64,000 nt of DNA from Ensifer sp. PDNC004 (GTDB lineage Bacteria; Pseudomonadota; Alphaproteobacteria; Rhizobiales; Rhizobiaceae): positions 248,001 through 312,000 of the forward strand of contig NZ_CP070353.1 of the NCBI RefSeq assembly GCF_016919405.1, given 5' to 3'. A program made the position numbers and the translations under genes. Below the pieces are notes generated by a model. It worked only from the letters and a program-made list of their open reading frames with translations. It ran no database searches and had not been told where the DNA came from. Shown piece by piece: positions 59,447 through 64,000 of this stretch. Within the stretch, counting starts at the first letter, position 1, and every line of letters starts with the position of its first letter.

Positions 59447-59959
59447 TTAAACTTTGCGCTCGTAGATGGCGCGGGTGATCTGGCTCCTGTTGGCGCGCAC
59501 GATCGGTGTGAGCAGGTCTTCAAGGCCGAAAGGAGCGCAGATCTCCAGTCCGTCCCGGGACGGGCGAAGGCTGATAGCGGTTGCAGTCGTCGGAAATGTC
59601 GCGATCGCGTCGCGCGTCGATCGATAGGGCCTGATCGGCGCGCCGAACTTTCCTTCGTACCAGAGGTGGACGCGCGCTTCGTTCTTGACGTCGATCCGCA
59701 CGGGCAGGTCCACAAACAGGCCGCCGATCCGCTTCGCATGCGCGGCCTCCGCCTCTTCCGAGAGGTCGTCACCGTCAAAATAGACGATGTCGATATCGCC
59801 GATGCCGTGCGTCGGCGGCAAGGCGAAGGCATGGTTCCAGACGGTCTGAGCGATCGCGCCGGCCGCCAGCCATGCGTCGGGCAGGGCAATCCGGTCCCAG
59901 CGATCCAGGATCGGAACCAATAGCGGGCTCTTCAGGATGGTCGTCTGCAGGTCCGTCAT
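59447..59959 (-). CDS. Nucleotidyltransferase-like protein (COG3575 type)
   Basis: A 170-residue protein. PDAWLAAGAIAQTVWNHAFA and then IGDIDIVYFDGDDLSEEAEA contain the DxD-type nucleotidyltransferase motif (DIDIVYFD), followed by PVRIDVKNEARVHLWY. This matches the uncharacterised COG3575 family of nucleotidyltransferase-fold proteins. Its ATG overlaps the stop of the peptidase E-like gene (59956-59959), so the two are translationally coupled. Confidence 0.83.
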   Translation of the reverse strand: MTDLQTTILKSPLLVPILDRWDRIALPDAWLAAGAIAQTVWNHAFALPPTHGIGDIDIVYFDGDDLSEEAEAAHAKRIGGLFVDLPVRIDVKNEARVHLWYEGKFGAPIRPYRSTRDAIATFPTTATAISLRPSRDGLEICAPFGLEDLLTPIVRANRSQITRAIYERKV

Positions 59960-60657
59960 GGCATCTGTATCCGCATGAAGCCCTGGAGCAGGTGCTCCGT
60001 CGGCGGCCGCGGGGCGCCCGCGGCGATCCATAGAGGCTCGCCAAAACACTCGATCCGCCCGCCCGACACGACGATGCCGTCGCTGTCGTTGCAGGCAAGG
60101 ATCGGTCGCGGCGTCGACAGGCTGTAGCGCAAGAGCGCGGGCAGGTAGCTGTCGTCGTCGCCGAGATGCGGGAAGAACTCGAAGGGCGTGAGACCGAGTG
60201 CAGCCCCGTCCTCGATGTCCTCGGGCCGTTCGCCGATGAAGAGCGCATCGGTCGCGATCGTCGGGGCCATGAGAATGGCGCCGGCGCTGACGCCGATCAG
60301 GATGCCGCCGGACCGTGCCCAGTCGCTGAGCGGCCCGAGCATGCCGCTTCGCTTCAGCCGTTGGAGAAAGCCGCCGGTGTGACCGCCTGCGAGGTGAATG
60401 GCGTCCGAGGCGAAGAGCGCCGCAATGTCGCCTGCCGAATGCGGTTCGTCCAGATCGAAGAACAGCGCGAGATCGAGACCCAGCCTGCCGTAATAGGCCT
60501 GCCCGGCGAGGAAGAAGTCGCGTTCCGGTTCCGGACTGGAGGCGACATAGGCGATGCGTTTTCCGGCGCCGTGTGCCGCCACCATCTCCACGAACCTGAG
60601 GTCGATCGCCGCACAGGCGGGGACGATCTGGTCGCTGTAGAGGACGAGGTTGAGCAT
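59956..60657 (-). CDS. Peptidase E-like (S51) hydrolase
   Basis: A 233-residue protein of the S51 family (alpha-aspartyl dipeptidase/cyanophycinase fold). IHLAGGHTGGFLQRL and ILIGVSAGAILMAPTI carry the nucleophilic Ser in GVSAGA, and LGDDDSYLPALLRYS and ILACNDSDGIVVS belong to the conserved core. It probably cleaves Asp-containing dipeptides. The start MLNLVLYSDQI is chosen; the longer frame to 60780 overlaps the next gene. It is coupled to the nucleotidyltransferase-like gene. Confidence 0.85.
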   Translation of the reverse strand: MLNLVLYSDQIVPACAAIDLRFVEMVAAHGAGKRIAYVASSPEPERDFFLAGQAYYGRLGLDLALFFDLDEPHSAGDIAALFASDAIHLAGGHTGGFLQRLKRSGMLGPLSDWARSGGILIGVSAGAILMAPTIATDALFIGERPEDIEDGAALGLTPFEFFPHLGDDDSYLPALLRYSLSTPRPILACNDSDGIVVSGGRIECFGEPLWIAAGAPRPPTEHLLQGFMRIQMP

Positions 60658-60698
60658 GTCTTTCCTGCCGCAACGAAGGGTACAGCTCGGTTCTCGGG

Positions 60699-61097
60699 TT
60701 AGCCCGCGATCGCCTTCACCCGGCGGCCGTAGCGCCAGATCCCGAGCCAGCTGAAATAGTTGACGAGAAGCGACAGGCACAGCCAGAGCAGAGGGGTAAG
60801 ATCGTCACCGCCTTCGAACTGGCCGGCAAATCGCACGACGCTGATCAGCGACAGCCCGCCGAGAAGGATGCCGAGCAGCCAGCTGTAGGGCCGCCAGAAC
60901 CCGAAGGGGGGGACCTGCAGGTCAAAGGCGTAAGCGACAAGGCCGACCGCCGTTGCCAGCGCCATGACCAGGCTGACGCCGCCGAGGATCTTGATCCCGT
61001 ATGCCATCTCGTCCCACAGGCCCAGGAGCAGCGTCGCGCCTATGACCAGGCCGAAAGCAAGGCTGAGCACGTAGAAAATTGCAAATGCCTTCCACAT
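60699..61097 (-). CDS. Small membrane protein, tandem copy 1
   Basis: A 132-residue protein with four predicted spans. Signature: MWKAFAIFYVLSLAFGLVIG at the start, VGLVAYAFDLQVPPFGFWRP in the middle and LLVNYFSWLGIWRYGRRV at the end. The same signature occurs in the two genes upstream in transcription order (61207-61624 broken; 61730-62152). The start is preceded by GGATGATTCGCG, identical in copy 3. The function is unknown and I do not recognise a named family. Confidence 0.82.
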   Translation of the reverse strand: MWKAFAIFYVLSLAFGLVIGATLLLGLWDEMAYGIKILGGVSLVMALATAVGLVAYAFDLQVPPFGFWRPYSWLLGILLGGLSLISVVRFAGQFEGGDDLTPLLWLCLSLLVNYFSWLGIWRYGRRVKAIAG

Positions 61098-61206
61098 CGC
61101 GAATCATCCTGTATCTGCGTTGGTGGCAGCTTCGGCGGTGATGGGCGCCTTGTCCATCGTTCGGCGGGTCAGGTCGTCGCAAGGCCAAGCGGCCTGCGTG
61201 TCGCCG

Positions 61207-61624
61207 CTAGGCCATGGCGGCCGGTTGCTGCGCTATGCGGCGGCCATAGCGCCAGACGCCCAGCCAGCCGAAATAGTTGAGAAGGAGCAGGAACAGCAAA
61301 CCGAGGGAGGCCGACAGCAGGCCTCCGTCTCCGGGCTGGGGGCTGGTGACGAGATCCCAGGCCTTGGCCCCGGACGTGTAGAGGTACCAGCAGGCGAGAA
61401 CCCAGCTGAATGGCCGCCAAAATGACAAGGGCGGGATCCTCAGGTCCAAGGCGTAGGCAAAGACGCCAATCATGGCGGCAAATTCCACGGGCCAGGCCCG
61501 CATAGAACAGGGCCCGGTCGGCGGACGACAGCTGCGAAGCGATTTCAGGGGGTAGCGTGACGAAAGCCAATGACAGCATGAAAACGAAAATCAGCCCGTA
61601 AAGAACGGCAAACGCCTTCCACCA
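61207..61624 (-). pseudogene. Small membrane protein, tandem copy 2 (frameshifted, start lost)
   Basis: The 5' part reads WWKAFAVLYGLIFVFMLSLA and LFYAGL in one frame. The 3' part reads EFAAMIGVFAYALDLRIPPL, SFWRPFSWVL and NYFGWLGVWRYGRRIAQQPA in another, with the shift near 61490-61500. In the position of the copy 1 and 3 ATG stands GCG TGG TGG, with no in-frame start. The remainder keeps the full family signature, so decay is recent. A shortened product from ATG 61503 would lack the first span. Confidence 0.75.
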
Positions 61625-61729
61625 CGCGACACGTATCTCCCAACCAGAATGCTTCGTCCGTTCTCAGCAGGAACGGGGTTTTGCCGCAGGATCCACACCG
61701 GCCTGGAATAGATCCTGCAACGCTTGCCT

Positions 61730-62152
61730 CTAGCGCGCTTGCGCCGGCTGCTGCGCCATGCGCTGCCCATAGCGCCAGACGCCGAGCCAGCTGAAATAGT
61801 TGAGGGCGAGGATGAGGATCAGCCAGATCAGGTTCGTGACGCCAAGGTCGCTCCCAGCCGGGGCGGCGGAAAACATCTTTACAAACCGCAGGACGCTGAG
61901 CAGCGACACCAGCAACTGATAAACGCCGGCGAGCCAGCTCAATGGCCGCCAGAGCCCATAGGGTGGGACATTCAGCTTGAAGGCGTAGGCGACGAGCCCG
62001 ACGGTGATCAGAAACACCATCACGAACATCACGCTGGCAAGGCCAAGACCGATGGTAGACGCCAGCATGGCGCGGGTCGCCACCAGATAGCCGCCGAACA
62101 CCATGCCGAACGTCGCAAGCAGGCAGTAAACAACGGCAAAAGCCTTCCACAT
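61730..62152 (-). CDS. Small membrane protein, tandem copy 3
   Basis: A 140-residue, four-span protein: MWKAFAVVYCLLATFGMVFG, VGLVAYAFKLNVPPYGLWRP and ALNYFSWLGVWRYGQRMAQQ. Copies 2 and 3 share the C-terminal AQQPA, so they are the closest pair. It lies 93 bases downstream of the MacB stop on the same strand and may be co-transcribed with it. The function is unknown. Confidence 0.82.
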   Translation of the reverse strand: MWKAFAVVYCLLATFGMVFGGYLVATRAMLASTIGLGLASVMFVMVFLITVGLVAYAFKLNVPPYGLWRPLSWLAGVYQLLVSLLSVLRFVKMFSAAPAGSDLGVTNLIWLILILALNYFSWLGVWRYGQRMAQQPAQAR

Positions 62153-62244
62153 CGCGAATCATCCCCCCAAGCGTGTAGTGCCTGCCATCTTGGGTGGTGT
62201 TGCGGTCCTTGTCTACCGGTTGACGGGCAGGCCGTTGCTCTCGC

Positions 62245-64000
62245 CTAGTCCGCGCTCAGCGCCACCGCCGGCTGCAGCCGCGAGGCGTTGCGGGCAGGCA
62301 GGAAGCCGAAGACGAGGCCGGTCAGGAAGGCGCAGGCAAAGGCGAGCGCCACCGGGCCGAAGGTGAAGGAAACGGGCATGCCGAACTGGCCGGCGAGCGC
62401 GCCGGTGCCGAGCCCGAGCGCGACGCCGAGCGTGCCGCCGATCGCCGAGACGACCAGCGCCTCGATGATGAACTGCAGCAGGATATCGCGCTGGCGGGCG
62501 CCGGTCGCCATGCGCACGCCGATCTCGCGGGTGCGCTCGCTGACGGAGACGAGCATGATGTTCATGACGCCGATGCCGCCGACGAGTAGCGAAATCGCGG
62601 CGACCGAGGCGAGGAACAGCTTCAGCGTGTTCGAGGTCTCGGTAAAGGCTTCGCGCACGGAGGACATGTTGGTGATCTGCGTGTCCTGACGCTTGTGGCG
62701 CTGGTCGAGCAGCGCCTGGATCGTCTGCTGGGTGATGTCGATCGCCGAGCCGTCCTTCACCTGAACGGTGATGGTGCGGATGTTGCGCTGGCCGAAGAGG
62801 CGGATGCTGCCGGTCGAAAGCGGCACCAGCACCACGTCGTCCTGGTCGTTGCCGAAGGAGGTGGCGCCCATTTCCGCCATCACGCCGATCACCTGGAAGG
62901 GGATCTTGTTGACCAGCACATATTGGCCGACGGGGTTGTCGCCATCGGGGAAGAGCGTTTTCACCACCGTCTGGCCGAGCACGGCGACCGGCGCATAGGT
63001 CTCCATGTCGTTCTGGTTGATGAACTCGCCCTTGGCGATCTTCCAGGATTTGGCCGTCGTAAACTGCGGCACGGTGCCGTTGGCGGTCGTCTGATAGTCG
63101 ACATTGCCGCGACGAAGGGTGACGGAACTCGTCATCTCCGGGACGGCGAAGGCGACGTTCGGCACTTCGAGGATCGCGTCCGCGTCAGCTGGTACCAGCG
63201 TCACGTTGCTTCCGCCGGCGCTGCCGCGGAAATTCGCCATGCTCGGGCGCACAACGAGCAGGTCCGAGCCCATTGACGAGATGCGGCTCAGGACGGAATC
63301 CTGCGCGCCGGTGCCGATGGCGAGCATCGCGACCACGGAGCCGACACCGATGACGATGCCGAGCAGCGTCAGGATGGTGCGGAAGAGATTGGCCTTCAAC
63401 GCCCGGAACGCCATCTTGACCGCTTCGGTGACGTCGGCGATCGCGGCCGAGCCTTCGCTGACATGGCGGGCGAGGGCGGCAGCCCCCTCGGCGTTCACAC
63501 GGGCCTTCTTGGCGCGGTCGGCGACGATGCGGCCGTCATGGATCTCGATCAGCCGGTCGGCCTGCTCGGCGACCTCGCGCGAGTGGGTGATGACGATGAC
63601 CGTGTGGCCCTCACCGTTCATGTCGCGCAAGAGCGCCATCACGTCCGAGCCGCTCTGGCTGTCGAGCGCGCCGGTCGGCTCGTCGGCAAGGATTACCCGG
63701 CCGCCGTTCATCAGCGCGCGGGCGATCGAGACGCGCTGCTGCTGGCCGCCGGAGAGCTGGCTCGGCCGGTGGTCGAGGCGTTCGCCGAGCTTCAGCGCTT
63801 CCAAGAGCGCCTCGGCGCGGTCGTGCCGGTCGCGCGCCGACATGCCGGCATAGACGGCGGGCACCTCGACGTTTTCCTTGGCGCTTGCCGTCGGGATGAG
63901 GTTGTAGCTCTGGAAGACGAAGCCGAAGGTGCGGCGGCGAAGGGCGGCGAGCTCGTCGCTGTCGAGGGTCGCGACGCTTTCGCCGTCGATCAGGTAGTCG
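62245..64000 (-). CDS. macB: MacB-type ABC transporter, ATPase fused to permease (N-terminus outside window)
   Basis: Partial at the window's right edge; the frame is open to 64000. The ABC domain shows the Q-loop [18 protein letters not shown], the signature [20 protein letters not shown], Walker [14 protein letters not shown] and the H-loop VIVITHS. After a linker, the FtsX-like permease has four spans with a large periplasmic MacB_PCD domain (about residues 180-420 of the visible part) and the final [20 protein letters not shown]. MacB works with a MacA-type adaptor and an outer-membrane channel to export peptides, macrolides or other envelope substrates; macA would be expected upstream. 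Walker A is outside the window. Confidence 0.93.
   Translation of the reverse strand, partial: DYLIDGESVATLDSDELAALRRRTFGFVFQSYNLIPTASAKENVEVPAVYAGMSARDRHDRAEALLEALKLGERLDHRPSQLSGGQQQRVSIARALMNGGRVILADEPTGALDSQSGSDVMALLRDMNGEGHTVIVITHSREVAEQADRLIEIHDGRIVADRAKKARVNAEGAAALARHVSEGSAAIADVTEAVKMAFRALKANLFRTILTLLGIVIGVGSVVAMLAIGTGAQDSVLSRISSMGSDLLVVRPSMANFRGSAGGSNVTLVPADADAILEVPNVAFAVPEMTSSVTLRRGNVDYQTTANGTVPQFTTAKSWKIAKGEFINQNDMETYAPVAVLGQTVVKTLFPDGDNPVGQYVLVNKIPFQVIGVMAEMGATSFGNDQDDVVLVPLSTGSIRLFGQRNIRTITVQVKDGSAIDITQQTIQALLDQRHKRQDTQITNMSSVREAFTETSNTLKLFLASVAAISLLVGGIGVMNIMLVSVSERTREIGVRMATGARQRDILLQFIIEALVVSAIGGTLGVALGLGTGALAGQFGMPVSFTFGPVALAFACAFLTGLVFGFLPARNASRLQPAVALSAD

Noticed and set aside
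1..64000. tRNA, rRNA, CRISPR array, complete insertion sequence, integrase or transposase
   Set aside because: Looked for by eye (regular spaced repeats, transposase motifs, tRNA-like cloverleaf ends) and not found; a covariance-model scan would be needed to exclude tRNAs fully.

Overview
The window is high-GC chromosomal DNA from an alphaproteobacterium. It is most likely a member of the Rhizobiales close to Ensifer/Sinorhizobium. The inference rests on the gene set (HtrA/DegP, serB-miaA, ilvIH with an attenuator, PdxJ, DUF1127 and many LysR/GlxA/Lrp regulators), on the frequent ATGA overlaps between coupled genes, and on dispersed palindromic intergenic repeats of the kind known from rhizobia. 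No rRNA, tRNA, CRISPR array, complete insertion sequence or intact prophage was seen.

Layout. 1-6.2 kb: the 3' end of a DegP-type protease, a repeat-rich spacer, a LysR gene with a divergent 34-codon ORF, then serB-GNAT and miaA diverging from overlapping start codons, a VOC protein, and a decayed methyltransferase/MAPEG pair. 6.3-12.3 kb: a HerA-type ATPase, a Ca2+/H+ antiporter, a TetR remnant, a 32-residue membrane peptide and a MATE exporter. 12.6-15.3 kb: the ilvI-ilvH operon with a complete transcription attenuator, including a leader peptide that appears to be leaderless, and a strong terminator. 15.6-24.9 kb: redox enzymes (MDR, AKR), a LysR/metallo-beta-lactamase-fold pair, a LysE exporter, a cobalt-type nitrile hydratase operon (alpha, beta, accessory), and a TetR/O-methyltransferase pair.

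25-34 kb: an operon of secreted COG4315 protein, ECF sigma factor and anti-sigma factor, an AbrB-type membrane protein, a RecD-like helicase, a pentapeptide-repeat protein, a spermidine-synthase-like protein, a MerR regulator with a second helix-turn-helix, and an OmpR/CadC-like regulator. 34.5-49 kb: pdxJ, then mainly small metabolic and detoxification genes with their regulators (qorB/HxlR, racemase/Lrp/isochorismatase, GlxA), a GrpB-NIPSNAP fusion and a type II NADH dehydrogenase. 49-56.7 kb: a membrane protein/HlyD pair, an AT-rich structured spacer, a rhodanese/FtrA pair, a Gate-domain transporter with a divergent Lrp regulator, and an SDR.

56.8-58.1 kb is a scar of gene fragments and small ORFs, including a DUF2280 (phage-associated) remnant. 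58-64 kb: LysR/DUF1127, then a minus-strand run that reads in transcription order as a MacB exporter (cut by the window end), three tandem copies of one small membrane-protein family (the middle copy broken), a peptidase E-like hydrolase and a nucleotidyltransferase-like protein.

Most units are short operons with a divergent local regulator, and several of those intergenic regions carry clear palindromic operator candidates. The points most worth checking are the leaderless ilv attenuator, the tandem membrane triplet, the serB/miaA start overlap, the MBL protein that lacks its metal ligands, and the small ORFs below usual annotation cut-offs.
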